Below the pieces are notes generated by a model. It was not told the DNA's origin. It did no database searches and saw only the letters and a list, made by a program, of their open reading frames with translations. DNA of 64,000 nt, from assembly GCF_013019105.1 (NCBI RefSeq), contig NZ_BLTE01000011.1:1-64000 (forward strand), written 5' to 3'. The translations under genes and the position numbers were made by a program. Shown here piece after piece: positions 23,149-32,469 of this stretch (its first letter is position 1; each line of letters opens with the position of its first letter). This stretch comes from Fundidesulfovibrio magnetotacticus. Its GTDB lineage: Bacteria; Desulfobacterota; Desulfovibrionia; Desulfovibrionales; Desulfovibrionaceae.

Positions 23149-24114
23149 ATGCCTCCCATTCCCGTCACGGTGCTCACCGGCTTCCTGGGGGCCGGCAAGA
23201 CGACCCTTCTTAACCGGGTGCTCACGGGCGCTCACGGCAAACGCTACGCCGTCATCGTCAACGAGTTCGGCGAGGCCGGCATCGACAACGAGCTGGTGGC
23301 CACCTCGGACGAGGAAATCTTCGAGATGAACAACGGCTGCGTCTGCTGCACCGTGCGCGGCGACCTCATCCGCATGGTGGCCGGGCTCACGCGGCGCAAG
23401 GGCCGCCTGGACGGCATCCTGGTGGAGACCACCGGGCTGGCCGACCCCGCCCCCGTGATCCAGACCTTCTTCCTGGACGCCGAAACCCGCGAGCGCGCCG
23501 CCCTGGACAGCGTGGCCACCGTGGTGGACGCCCGCCACGTCCACGCCCAGCTGGAGAGTCAGCCCGAGGCCCGCGAGCAGGTGGTCTTCGCGGACCTGGT
23601 GATCGTCAACAAGGCCGACCTGGTGGACGCCCAGGGCCTGGAGGCCGCCGTGCGGGCCGTGCGCTCGCTCAATCCCCGGGCCGAGGTGCTCGTGGCCGAG
23701 CGCTGCGACGTGCCCGTGGAGAAGGTGCTGGGCCGGGGCTCCTTCGACCTCGCCAAACTGCTGGACATCGAGCCCGACCTCCTGGACGAGAACGCCCACG
23801 AACATTCCCACGGCCACGTGGGCTCGGTGTCGCTGGTGAGCGAGCGCCCCGTGGACTTCGAGCGCTTCAAGGCCTGGATCGGCGGCTACTTGAACGAGCA
23901 CGGCCAGCGGGTGATGCGCTGCAAGGGCGTGCTGCATCTGCCCGGCGAACGCCAGCGCATGGTCTTCCAGGGCGTGCACATGCTCCTGGAGATGGGCTTC
24001 GGCCTGCCCTGGAGGGAGGGCGAGCGCCCCATGAGCAAGGCCGTGTTCATCGGCAAGAACCTGGACCGCCTGGCCCTGGAGATCGCCTTCCGCGACTGCC
24101 TGGTGAAGCAATGA
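23149..24114 (+). CDS. CobW/G3E family GTPase metallochaperone
   Basis: 321 aa. Walker [16 protein letters not shown], the metal-binding CxCC in [13 protein letters not shown], and a guanine-specificity motif [10 protein letters not shown]. The linker carries a His cluster ([11 protein letters not shown]), and the C-terminal CobW domain follows. The family delivers zinc, cobalt or other metals to target enzymes. The neighbours suggest a client nearby: a Mo-pterin oxidoreductase upstream and a beta-propeller protein overlapping downstream (ATGA). Confidence 0.92.
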   Translation: MPPIPVTVLTGFLGAGKTTLLNRVLTGAHGKRYAVIVNEFGEAGIDNELVATSDEEIFEMNNGCVCCTVRGDLIRMVAGLTRRKGRLDGILVETTGLADPAPVIQTFFLDAETRERAALDSVATVVDARHVHAQLESQPEAREQVVFADLVIVNKADLVDAQGLEAAVRAVRSLNPRAEVLVAERCDVPVEKVLGRGSFDLAKLLDIEPDLLDENAHEHSHGHVGSVSLVSERPVDFERFKAWIGGYLNEHGQRVMRCKGVLHLPGERQRMVFQGVHMLLEMGFGLPWREGERPMSKAVFIGKNLDRLALEIAFRDCLVKQ

Positions 24115-25142
24115 GCGCCCCCGAAAACCTCTCCCCCGGCCTGTGGCAGTGGTCGACAGGGGCCTTCGCCGAGCGCGTGGCCTTTTCGGCGGACGCGGGC
24201 TCCCTGGCCGTGGCCCTGGGCGACGGCCGCCTGGGCGTGGTCTCCCTGCCCTCGGGGACCATGGAATACTTCCCCGTGCACCGGGGCTCCTGCCTGAGCG
24301 TGGCCGCCCATCCCGCCGGTGGCTGGATCACCGGCGGCGACGACGGCGTGCTGGCCTACGTGGACGCCAAGGGCGCGGCCGAACAGATCGCCCTGGCCAG
24401 CGGCTGCTGGCTGGAGCACATGGCCGCCTCCCGCGCAGGAGACATGCTGGCCGTGGCCGCCGGGCGCAACGTCCTGGCGCTGGACCTTCACGCGGGTTCC
24501 ATGGCCACCCTGGGGCCGCACCCCGGGGCGGTGTTGGGGCTCTGCGTCAGCCCGGCCGGGGGCGTTTTGGCCGCCACCCACGCCGGGGGCTTCACCTTGT
24601 GGGACCTCCAGGAGGCCCAGACCCCCACGCGACTGGACCTCCAGGGCATGAACATCGCCCCGGCCTTCTCGCCCGACGGTTCGTATCTGGCGTTGGGGCA
24701 CCAGGAGAACACCATCCATGTGGTGGACCTGGAATCGCGCAAGGTCTTCCAACTGGGGGGGCTGCCCGCCCGGCCCGGCCGCCTGGCCTGGTCCCACGAC
24801 GGTGGGCTTCTTTTGCACACGGGCACCAAGGCCGTGCTGGGCTGGCCCGTGCCCGGCTGCTTCGCCCCCAATCCCGCGCCCGTGGCCTTCGCCGTGCAGC
24901 CCGAGGCGCGCATGACCGCCCTGGACGCCAACCCGCGCATCCCCTTCGCGGCCTGCGGCTTCGCGGACGGCACGCTGCTCCTGGCGGAGCTCAAGCGCAT
25001 GGCCGCCCATCCCCTGGACCTGGAGCCCCTTGCCCCCGCCACCTGCGCCCTCTGGAGCCCCCAGGGCCTGCACCTGGCCTGCGCTTTCGAGGACGGCCGC
25101 GTGGCCCTCCTGGACCTGCGCGCCTTCCTGGCCCAGGGCTGA
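24111..25142 (+). CDS. WD40-like beta-propeller protein
   Basis: 343 aa, cytoplasmic. Repeating four-stranded patterns end in blocks such as [40 protein letters not shown] and [15 protein letters not shown], consistent with a seven-bladed WD40-type propeller. No catalytic residues are evident. Its ATG overlaps the stop of the CobW gene, so the two are translationally coupled and may act as a complex. Such WD40 partners of CobW proteins have no firmly known function. Confidence 0.8.
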   Translation: MSAPENLSPGLWQWSTGAFAERVAFSADAGSLAVALGDGRLGVVSLPSGTMEYFPVHRGSCLSVAAHPAGGWITGGDDGVLAYVDAKGAAEQIALASGCWLEHMAASRAGDMLAVAAGRNVLALDLHAGSMATLGPHPGAVLGLCVSPAGGVLAATHAGGFTLWDLQEAQTPTRLDLQGMNIAPAFSPDGSYLALGHQENTIHVVDLESRKVFQLGGLPARPGRLAWSHDGGLLLHTGTKAVLGWPVPGCFAPNPAPVAFAVQPEARMTALDANPRIPFAACGFADGTLLLAELKRMAAHPLDLEPLAPATCALWSPQGLHLACAFEDGRVALLDLRAFLAQG

Positions 25143-25186
25143 GCCCCGCACCCGGAGCCCTCTCGAAGCACCTTCACGGAGACGCC

Positions 25187-26350
25187 ATGAACACCCCCGT
25201 CCGCTTCCGCCCCGCCGCCCGGATCCTGGCCTGCCTGTGCCTCGCCGCCTGCCTCCTGGCCTTTCCGGCCCCGTCCGTCCGGGCTGCGGCCACTCTCGAC
25301 GCCGTGAAGGCCCGGCTCATCGCGGACGGCGTGCCCCGCGACCAGGTGGAGGCCGCCTTCGCCCGCCCCTCGGTACGCTTCACCGAAGGCCCCATGTCCC
25401 AGAAGCTCTTCGACAAGTTCACTGCCAAGTACGGCTCCGACACCATCCGGGGCCTGCAGCAGCGGCTCATGGAGCTGGGCTGGTACTCGGGCAAGGCGAC
25501 CGGGCGCACGGACTTCGTGTTCCGCCTGAGCGTGCGCGCCTTCCAGAAGTCCCTGGGCCTCAAGGAGACCGGCAAGGCCAGCCCCGAACTGCTGGTGGCC
25601 GCGCGGCGCGAAAAGAACAAGGCCCCGGCCGAGGAGCAGGCCCGGCTCAAGGTCCTGGCCGAGAAGGGGCCGCCGGACGTGTGGGAGTCCATCTTCGCGC
25701 CCGAGCGCCTGGCCGAGGCCCGTGAGTTCTACAACGCCAACCAGGCCCTGCTGGAGGAGATCCACAAGGCCTACGGCGTGCCCCCGGCCGTGACCACCGG
25801 GCTCCTCACCCTGGAGACGCGCACCGGCCGCTTCCTGGGAGACGACCTGGCGCTCAACAATCTGGCCAGCCTGGCCGCCTGCACCACCGCCGACCCCGTG
25901 ATGGACGCCTTCCAGGGCGAGCGCGTCACCCCGGACCGCAAGGCCTGGCTGGACGCCAAGGCCGCCGAGACCGCCGCATGGGCCTACAAGGAGCTCAAGG
26001 CCCTCTTCCGCTACGCCCAGGAGAACCGCCTGGACGTGACGGCCATGCCCGGGTCCTACATGGGGGCCATCGGCATCAGCCAGTTCATGCCCACAAGCCT
26101 GTTGGCCTACGGACGCGACGGCGACGGCGACGGCCGCGTGGACATCTTCAACCTGCGCGACGCCATGCACTCCATGGGCAACTATCTCAACGCCCACGGC
26201 GTGAAAGGCAACCTCGACGACGACGCGGCCGTGCGCGCCGCCCTCTTCCGCTACAACCACTCCCAGACCTACGTGAACACCATCATGGGCCTGGCCGCCT
26301 GGCTCAAGGGCGCGCCCGCGCCGGTGTCCGGAGGGCAGGCGGGGCAGTAA
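25187..26350 (+). CDS. Lytic murein transglycosylase, MltB-like with peptidoglycan-binding insert
   Basis: 387 aa. The signal peptide (ILACLCLAACLLAFPAPSVRA) contains LAAC followed by L, so either signal peptidase I or lipoprotein processing is possible. A peptidoglycan-binding-1 segment (IRGLQQRLMELGWYSGKATG) lies between residues 85 and 140. The MltB-type catalytic region follows, with TGLLTLETRTGRFLGDD carrying the expected catalytic Glu and YMGAIGISQFMPTS. GGAG lies 6 bases before the ATG. It cleaves peptidoglycan glycan strands, forming anhydromuropeptides. Confidence 0.88.
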   Translation: MNTPVRFRPAARILACLCLAACLLAFPAPSVRAAATLDAVKARLIADGVPRDQVEAAFARPSVRFTEGPMSQKLFDKFTAKYGSDTIRGLQQRLMELGWYSGKATGRTDFVFRLSVRAFQKSLGLKETGKASPELLVAARREKNKAPAEEQARLKVLAEKGPPDVWESIFAPERLAEAREFYNANQALLEEIHKAYGVPPAVTTGLLTLETRTGRFLGDDLALNNLASLAACTTADPVMDAFQGERVTPDRKAWLDAKAAETAAWAYKELKALFRYAQENRLDVTAMPGSYMGAIGISQFMPTSLLAYGRDGDGDGRVDIFNLRDAMHSMGNYLNAHGVKGNLDDDAAVRAALFRYNHSQTYVNTIMGLAAWLKGAPAPVSGGQAGQ

Positions 26351-26497
26351 GCAGGACGCCCGGCGTCGGCGGACAAGCTGTCCTGCCCGTTCCCCCACGC
26401 CGAAAATACGTGTTCCACGCATTGTGGGCCGTTCCGCAAAGAGGTATGGGGGAAGCATAACGTAGGAACCTTGAAGCTCCGTGCCGCGTGGTGGGCG

Positions 26498-27754
26498 ATG
26501 ATCAAGCGTATTCCTGTGGCGCTGCTGAAACCCGGCATGTTCGTGCACGGGTTCGATCTCTCCTGGTTCAGACACCCCTTCGTGTCCACCAGGCTGGGCG
26601 TGGTGCGCGACCAGCGGCTCGTGGACGAGCTGGCCCGCCTGGGCGTGCGCCACGTGGAAGTGGACACCGAGCGGAGCCAGGATTTGACGGCGGTGACGGA
26701 GCCCGCCTGCTCCCCCGAACTTTCCGCCGCGCCCCCGGCGACAGGGGACTCCCCGGAACGCCCCGGCGCGCCACGTCTGGCCCCCTGCCCCCCGCCCGGC
26801 GACCGCGGCGCCGCCGTGCGCTTCGCCCGCAAGCTCTTCGACCACGCCATGAACGCCACACGGGGCCTCATGGAGGACGTCTCCCGGGGCGACCCCGTGG
26901 ACCTCGACGAGCTCAAGCCCTGCATCGCAAAAGTGGTGGAGTCCGTGAACACCAACGAGGACGTGCTCCACCTGGTGCTCTCCCTCAAGGCCCACGACGA
27001 CTACACCTACACCCACTGCCTCAACCTTGCCGCCCTGGGCGTGCTCCTGGGCAAGACCCTGGGCCTGGAGGGCGACCAGCTCGAACTGCTGGGCCTGGCG
27101 GGCATGCTCCACGACGTGGGCAAGTGCAAGATCCCCGGAGGGCTCGTCTCCAAGCCCGGGCCGCTCACCCCGGCGGAGTTCGAGACCATGAAGGGCCACG
27201 CCCTCCTGGGCTACGAGCACCTGGCCGCCCATCCCAATCCCGGCCTGCCCGAGAGCGTGCTGCGCGCCGTGCTGGAACACCACGAGCGCCTGGACGGCAC
27301 GGGCTATCCCCAGGGCCTCGCGCGGGGGGGCATCCACCCTTTCAGCTCCATCATCAGCGTGGTGGACATCTACGACGCCCTCACCTCCGACCGCGTCTAC
27401 CGCCCGCGCATCTCCGGCCATCTGGCCCTGCGCACGCTCTTCAACCTGCGCGGCCAGGCCCTGCCAGAGGAACTGGTGGACAGCTTCATCAAACGCCTGG
27501 GGGTCTATCCGGCCATGAGCGTGGTGCAGCTGCGCAACGGCTGCTACGCCCTGGTGATGCGCCAGACGCCGGGCAAGCCGCTCTTCCCCGAGGTGATGGT
27601 GTTCTGCGACAAGGACCGCAACCCCCTCTACCGCAGGCGCGTGGACACCTGGAGGCTCTGCGGCGAACTCTCCCGGAAGGAGTTCGAGATCCAGCGCACC
27701 GTGGAGCCCAGTGAAATGCCGCCGCCCCAGGCCGTGTTCGCCGCCGCCCCGTGA
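26498..27754 (+). CDS. HD-GYP domain c-di-GMP phosphodiesterase, copy 1
   Basis: 418 aa, soluble. The N-terminal DUF3391-like module (IPVALLKPGMFVHGFDLSW) is joined by a Pro-rich linker to the HD-GYP domain, which has GMLHDVGKCKIP, the metal-ligand histidines in TMKGHALLGYEHL, HHERLDGTGYPQG and YDALTSDRVYR. All signature residues are present, so c-di-GMP hydrolysis is expected. ATG 26498 aligns with the start of the paralogue downstream; an upstream TTG (26471) is possible. It is followed after 31 bases by a second copy with the same architecture. Confidence 0.88.
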   Translation: MIKRIPVALLKPGMFVHGFDLSWFRHPFVSTRLGVVRDQRLVDELARLGVRHVEVDTERSQDLTAVTEPACSPELSAAPPATGDSPERPGAPRLAPCPPPGDRGAAVRFARKLFDHAMNATRGLMEDVSRGDPVDLDELKPCIAKVVESVNTNEDVLHLVLSLKAHDDYTYTHCLNLAALGVLLGKTLGLEGDQLELLGLAGMLHDVGKCKIPGGLVSKPGPLTPAEFETMKGHALLGYEHLAAHPNPGLPESVLRAVLEHHERLDGTGYPQGLARGGIHPFSSIISVVDIYDALTSDRVYRPRISGHLALRTLFNLRGQALPEELVDSFIKRLGVYPAMSVVQLRNGCYALVMRQTPGKPLFPEVMVFCDKDRNPLYRRRVDTWRLCGELSRKEFEIQRTVEPSEMPPPQAVFAAAP

Positions 27755-27785
27755 GATCAAAAGCCAGTCCGCCGAGGATCGCCCG

Positions 27786-29009
27786 ATGAGCGCCCTCAAG
27801 CGCATCCCCCTGGAAAAGCTCCGACCCGGCATGTTCGTGCATGGGTTCGAACTCTCCTGGTTCAAGCATCCCTATTTGACCACGCGCATCGGCCTCTTGC
27901 GCGACGCCGACAGGATAGAGGAACTGCGCGCCCTGGGCGTGCCCGGCGTGCAGATCGACGTGACTCGCGGCCTCGACGTGGAACCCGATCCCCAGCCCGA
28001 GCCCTGCGCCCCGGCGGAAGAAGCCCCGGCCTGCAGGGACGCCCTGGCGGAAGTGCCCCCCCAGTGGGACACCGGGCAGACCCTGCGCTACGCCCGCAGG
28101 CTCTTCGTGCAGTCCATGGAGTCCACCCGCCGGTTCCTGGCCCAGGCCGAGGCGGGCCAGGACCTGAACATGGACGAGGCCAGCCGCATCGTGGGCGTGA
28201 TGGTGGAGACGGCCAAGTCCAACCGGAGCGTGCTGCGCCTGCTCTCCGTCCTGAAATCCTACGACGACTACACCTACACCCACAGCCTCAACGTGGCGGC
28301 CCTGGGCGTGCTCTTCGGGCAAGACCTGGGCCTGGGCGAGGACAAACTGCGCATCCTGGGGCTCTCGGGCCTGCTGCACGACGTGGGCAAGTGCCTGATC
28401 CCGCGCGAGATACTCACCAAGCCCCAATCGCTCACCCCGGCCGAGTTCGAGGTGATGAAACGCCACACCGTGCTGGGCTGGCGCTACGTGCAGGACCAGG
28501 GCCAGATCCCCGGCGTCGTGGCCGAGGCCGTGCTGGACCACCACGAACGCCAGGACGGCACCGGCTATCCCCGGAACCTCAAGGGCAACGGCATCCCGGG
28601 CCTGCCCAGGATCCTCTCGGTGCTCGACGTCTACGACGCCCTCACCTCCGACCGGGTCTACCGCGCCGGGCTCTCGCCCCACGCCGCCCTGCGCACCATC
28701 TACACCGAGATGAACGCCTCCCTCCCGCGCGATCTGCTCATGCGTTTCGTGCGCTGCGTGGGCGTCTACCCGCCAGGCACCGTGGTCCAGCTCAAGAACG
28801 GGTTCTACGCCGTGGTCACCGGAAGCAACCCCCGACAGCCCCTGCACCCGCCCATGACCCTCTTCCTGGGGCCGGACAGGAAACCCGTGCGCCCGCGCCG
28901 CGTGGAAACCGTGCGCCTGGGCACGGGCTCCAGCGGTTCTGGCTACGAAATCGCCCGCACCGTGGAGCCCTCCGAGGTCCAGCCGCCGGGCTCCGACATC
29001 TGGCTCTGA
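27786..29009 (+). CDS. HD-GYP domain c-di-GMP phosphodiesterase, copy 2
   Basis: 407 aa, a tandem paralogue of the gene at 26498. The same N-terminal motif (IPLEKLRPGMFVHGFELSW), HDVGKCLIP, HHERQDGTGYPRN and YDALTSDRVYR are present. The linker between the two domains is acidic rather than Pro-rich, so the copies have diverged mainly there. GAGGA precedes the ATG. The pair is probably one operon; SulP starts 109 bases later. Confidence 0.9.
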   Translation: MSALKRIPLEKLRPGMFVHGFELSWFKHPYLTTRIGLLRDADRIEELRALGVPGVQIDVTRGLDVEPDPQPEPCAPAEEAPACRDALAEVPPQWDTGQTLRYARRLFVQSMESTRRFLAQAEAGQDLNMDEASRIVGVMVETAKSNRSVLRLLSVLKSYDDYTYTHSLNVAALGVLFGQDLGLGEDKLRILGLSGLLHDVGKCLIPREILTKPQSLTPAEFEVMKRHTVLGWRYVQDQGQIPGVVAEAVLDHHERQDGTGYPRNLKGNGIPGLPRILSVLDVYDALTSDRVYRAGLSPHAALRTIYTEMNASLPRDLLMRFVRCVGVYPPGTVVQLKNGFYAVVTGSNPRQPLHPPMTLFLGPDRKPVRPRRVETVRLGTGSSGSGYEIARTVEPSEVQPPGSDIWL

Positions 29010-29118
29010 GCCTCCCGGCCCCTCGCCCGAAGAATGCGTCCCTGGCCGCGCCGAGGCTTGCCGCGCAGGCCGCGCGGAGGTACGAGAAGGGGAATCCCCT
29101 GAAGAGACGGACCCCACC

Positions 29119-30897
29119 ATGCTCCGAAACACCCTCGACTTCCTGCGCGAACACGTCCAACTGCCCCGCTGCTGCGACTGGCCCACCGGTCTGGGCCGGG
29201 CCGGGCTCAAGGCCGACCTTGCGGCCGGGCTCACCGGGGCGGTCATCGTGCTGCCCCAGGGCCTGGCCTTCGCGCTCATCGCCGGGCTGCCGCCGCAGTA
29301 CGGGCTCTACACCGCCATCGTGCCCACGCTGCTGGCCGCCGTGTTCGGCTCCAGCCACCACCTCATTTCGGGGCCCACCACGGCCATCTCCATCGTCATC
29401 CTGGCCAACCTTTCGCCCCTGGCCGAGCCCTTCAGCCCGCGCTACCTGGAGCTTACGCTCACGCTCACCTTCCTGGCAGGTTTGTTCCAGCTCACCCTGG
29501 GCATGGCGCGCATGGGCGCGCTTATCAACTTCGTGTCCCGTGCGGTGATGGCCGGATTCACGGCCGGAGCGGCGGTGCTCATCGGCCTGGGGCAGGTGCA
29601 CCACTTCCTGGGCGTGGCCCTGCCGCGCCAGTCCATGGGGCAGTTCCTGGCCTCGCTGCCCGGGGCCGTCTCCCGGGCCAACCTGGCCTGCGTGGCCGTG
29701 GGGGGGCTTTCCATGGCCGTTGCCCTCTACTGCAAGCGCCGCCATCCGCGCGTGCCGGGCCTGCTCTTCGCCATGCTCCTCTCGGGCGCGCTGGCCTGGG
29801 CCCTGGGCGGCGAGGCGGCGGGCATCCGCATGGCCGGTGCGCTTCCCGGGGGGCTTCCCCCTGTCTCCTGGCCCTTCGCCGGGCTGGACCAGGCCGGAGA
29901 CCTGATCCCCGGCGCGCTGGCCGTGGCCATGCTGGGCCTGGCCGAGGCCGTGGCCATCGCCCGCGCCGTGGCCGCGCGCACCGGGCAGCGCCTGGACAAC
30001 AACCAGGAATTCCTGGGCCAGGGGCTCTCCAACATGGGGGGATCGTTCTTCTCGTCCTACGCCTCGTCGGGCTCGTTCACGCGCACGGGGGTGAACCTGG
30101 AGAGCGGCGCGCGCACGCCCTTGGCGGCGGTGATCTCGGCCTTCGCGGTGGCCCTGGCGGCCGTGCTCATCGCCCCGGCGACGGCCCACCTGCCCCTGGC
30201 CGGGGTGGCCGGGGCGCTCTTCGTGGTGGCGGGGGGGCTCGTGCACGCCCGCGAGATCGACCGCATCGTGCGCACCAGCTCCCAGGAGGCCCTGGTGATG
30301 GCCATCACGGCCGTCTCGTGCCTGGCCGTGAACCTGGAGTTCGCCCTCTTCGCGGGCGTGATGCTCTCGCTGCTCTTCTACCTCAACCGCACCTCGCACC
30401 CGCACTTCATCACCCTGGCCTCGGAGGCCGTCGGCCGCAAGCGCCACCTGGTGAACATCGCGCGCCACCCGCTGCCCGAGTGCCCCCAGGTGAAGATCCT
30501 TCGCCTGGACGGCTCCATCTTTTTCGGGGCCGTGAACCACATCGCGGAGGAGCTGCACCATATCCTCAAGGAAGCCCCCCAGCGACACGTGATCCTGGTG
30601 GCCAGCGGCGTGAACTTCATCGACGTGACGGGCTGCCAGATGGTCTTCCAGCAGGAGACCTCACTGGAAAAGGAAGGACGCAGGCTCTACCTCTGCTCGC
30701 TCAAGCAGGAGGTGCTGAACACCCTGCGCCTGTGCGGCTGCATGCAGGGCCTTGGGCGCGACCAGGTGTTCGACTCCAAGTCCGAAGCCGTGCGGGAGGT
30801 TCTCAAAAAGATCGACTTTGCCGTCTGCTGCCGCTGCGAGGCCAAGGTGTTCAAGGAGTGCCAGGACATCGCCTCGGGCTTCTGCGCCCTGGACTAG
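29119..30897 (+). CDS. SulP family anion transporter with STAS domain
   Basis: 592 aa. The transmembrane SulP core (about 10-420) shows GLTGAVIVLPQGLAFALIAG, PQYGLYTAIVPTLLAAVFGS and SNMGGSFFSSYASSGSFTRT; the STAS domain lies at about 450-540 (VKILRLDGSIFFGAVNHIAE). The last 25 residues form an unusual Cys-rich tail (FAVCCRCEAKVFKECQ, then GFC) that could bind a metal. SulP proteins carry sulfate, bicarbonate or dicarboxylates; sulfate is attractive for a sulfate reducer, but many paralogues differ. No second gene for regulation is adjacent. Confidence 0.92.
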   Translation: MLRNTLDFLREHVQLPRCCDWPTGLGRAGLKADLAAGLTGAVIVLPQGLAFALIAGLPPQYGLYTAIVPTLLAAVFGSSHHLISGPTTAISIVILANLSPLAEPFSPRYLELTLTLTFLAGLFQLTLGMARMGALINFVSRAVMAGFTAGAAVLIGLGQVHHFLGVALPRQSMGQFLASLPGAVSRANLACVAVGGLSMAVALYCKRRHPRVPGLLFAMLLSGALAWALGGEAAGIRMAGALPGGLPPVSWPFAGLDQAGDLIPGALAVAMLGLAEAVAIARAVAARTGQRLDNNQEFLGQGLSNMGGSFFSSYASSGSFTRTGVNLESGARTPLAAVISAFAVALAAVLIAPATAHLPLAGVAGALFVVAGGLVHAREIDRIVRTSSQEALVMAITAVSCLAVNLEFALFAGVMLSLLFYLNRTSHPHFITLASEAVGRKRHLVNIARHPLPECPQVKILRLDGSIFFGAVNHIAEELHHILKEAPQRHVILVASGVNFIDVTGCQMVFQQETSLEKEGRRLYLCSLKQEVLNTLRLCGCMQGLGRDQVFDSKSEAVREVLKKIDFAVCCRCEAKVFKECQDIASGFCALD

Positions 30898-30965
30898 TGT
30901 TGCGTCCTCAAAATACGTCCATACGGATTATTCATTCAACTAGCTAAAACCATAGATCGTTCATT

Positions 30966-30991
30966 TTGAAAAACATTATCATGTTTTTCAA
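30966..30991. terminator. AT-rich perfect inverted repeat between convergent genes
   Basis: TTGAAAAACAT (30966-30976) pairs perfectly with ATGTTTTTCAA (30981-30991) around TATC. It lies in the 104-base gap between the convergent SulP and M48 genes. Each strand carries an A-run then a T-run, so a bidirectional terminator is the likely role despite the low GC of the stem. The surrounding 60 bases are AT-rich compared with the genome. Confidence 0.55.
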
Positions 30992-31001
30992 GATCGCGAC
31001 A

Positions 31002-32270
31002 CTAGGCGGCCCCCGACGGACGCGGCCCCGGACCATGTGCGGCCAGCAGACGCAGGCGCTCCAGCACCGGCGGGTGGCTGTATTCAAGAGCCACCAGCAA
31101 AGGGTGCGGCGTGAGGTTGGAGAGGTTGGCCAGGCTCAGAGCCTTGAGGGCCTCTGCCAGAGCCTGCGGCCCGCCGGGGGCGCGGGCGGCGAAGGCGTCG
31201 GCCTGGCGCTCGAAGCGCCTCGACACGGCGTTTGAGAGCGCCCCCAGGCCCAGGGCCAGGGGCTGCCAGGCCAGGGCGAAGAGCATAAGCCCCACATGGA
31301 TCGAGGGCCGCGTGGCCCCGAAGGCCTCCTGGAGCCCGCCCCAGCCCAGGAAAAGCTGGGCCAGCCCCAGCGTCAGGCCGGTCCTGAGCGTCCCGAGCCA
31401 GAACCCCGTGCGGATGTGACCCAGCCGGGAGTGCCCGATCTCGTGGGCCAGCACGGCCACCAGCTGTTCCGGCGTCATCTTGTCCAACAAAGTGTCATAC
31501 AGGCTGATGCGCTTGCGTTTTCCCACGCCCGTGAAGAAGGCGTTGGCCTTGGTGGAGCGCTTCGAGCCGTCCATGACGAACACGCCGTCCAGGGCAAAGC
31601 CTTCATCCCTTGCGTAGTCCTCGAGGGCCTGGCGTGTATCGCCCTGAGGCAGGGGCTCGAAGCGGTTGAAGAGGGGGAGAATCCACGTGGGGGCCACCAC
31701 CAGGAGCACCCCGGAGAAGGCCGTGACCACGGCCCAGGCCGCGAGCCAGGCCATTCCGCCCAGGGTCTGGAAGGCCCAGAGCACGGCCGCCAGGAGCGCC
31801 CCCCCCAGGATCACGGCCAAGCCCAGACCCTTCAGCCGGTCCAGCACGAAAGTGCGCGCGGTGGTGGTGTTGAAGCCGAAACGGGCCTCCACCACGAAGG
31901 CGGACCACGCGGCGAAGGGCAGGTCCAGCAGGGCCTGGGCCAGGGCCAGCGCGCCCAGGAAGGCCAGCCCCGCGCCCACCTCGCCGGGGAAGGCCGCGCG
32001 GGCCGCACCGTCCAGCCAGCACACGCCGCCGCACGAGAGGAAGGCCAGCAGGCAGGCCAGGGAGAAACCCTCGCGCGCCAGGCCGAGGCGCGTGGAGGCC
32101 GCCAGGTAGCGCTGGCTCCTGGCGTAGGCCTCCTCGCTCCAGATGCCGCGCAGGGGGGCGGGCAGCTCCAGGGAGAGCGAGCGGACGTTGAGCCAGCGGG
32201 CCAGGGCCGAGAGGGCTTCAGTGAAGATCAGGGCCGCGAGCACGGCCAACGCGGGCAGGGTGGGGGTCAC
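31002..32270 (-). CDS. M48 family (Ste24/CAAX-protease-like) membrane metallopeptidase
   Basis: 422 aa with several membrane helices, the zinc motif HEIGH in VAVLAHEIGHSRLGH, and a downstream third ligand region FERQADAFAA. The N-terminal half carries helices typical of Ste24-type rather than HtpX-type enzymes (LPFAAWSAFVVEARFGFN). The start is GTG at 32270 with AGGAG 5 bases upstream. It stands alone; 199 bases upstream nothing else is recognised apart from short GC inverted repeats. Confidence 0.92.
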   Translation of the reverse strand: MTPTLPALAVLAALIFTEALSALARWLNVRSLSLELPAPLRGIWSEEAYARSQRYLAASTRLGLAREGFSLACLLAFLSCGGVCWLDGAARAAFPGEVGAGLAFLGALALAQALLDLPFAAWSAFVVEARFGFNTTTARTFVLDRLKGLGLAVILGGALLAAVLWAFQTLGGMAWLAAWAVVTAFSGVLLVVAPTWILPLFNRFEPLPQGDTRQALEDYARDEGFALDGVFVMDGSKRSTKANAFFTGVGKRKRISLYDTLLDKMTPEQLVAVLAHEIGHSRLGHIRTGFWLGTLRTGLTLGLAQLFLGWGGLQEAFGATRPSIHVGLMLFALAWQPLALGLGALSNAVSRRFERQADAFAARAPGGPQALAEALKALSLANLSNLTPHPLLVALEYSHPPVLERLRLLAAHGPGPRPSGAA

Positions 32271-32469
32271 GGGGGCTCCTGGGCGCGGACGGCGCGCGGC
32301 GAGGACTCTACCGCACGCAACGGCGAGGGATCAACCGCCCGTTGAGGCGGCCGGACGGCTCTGCGCCAGGGCGCACGGGGCGGGCGCGCCCCGGCAACTC
32401 ATGCGGTGCGTCCGGCGGCAGGTGCGGGCGGCCCGGCGTGGCGTCTGCCGGTCCGCGCGGTGCGAGCGG

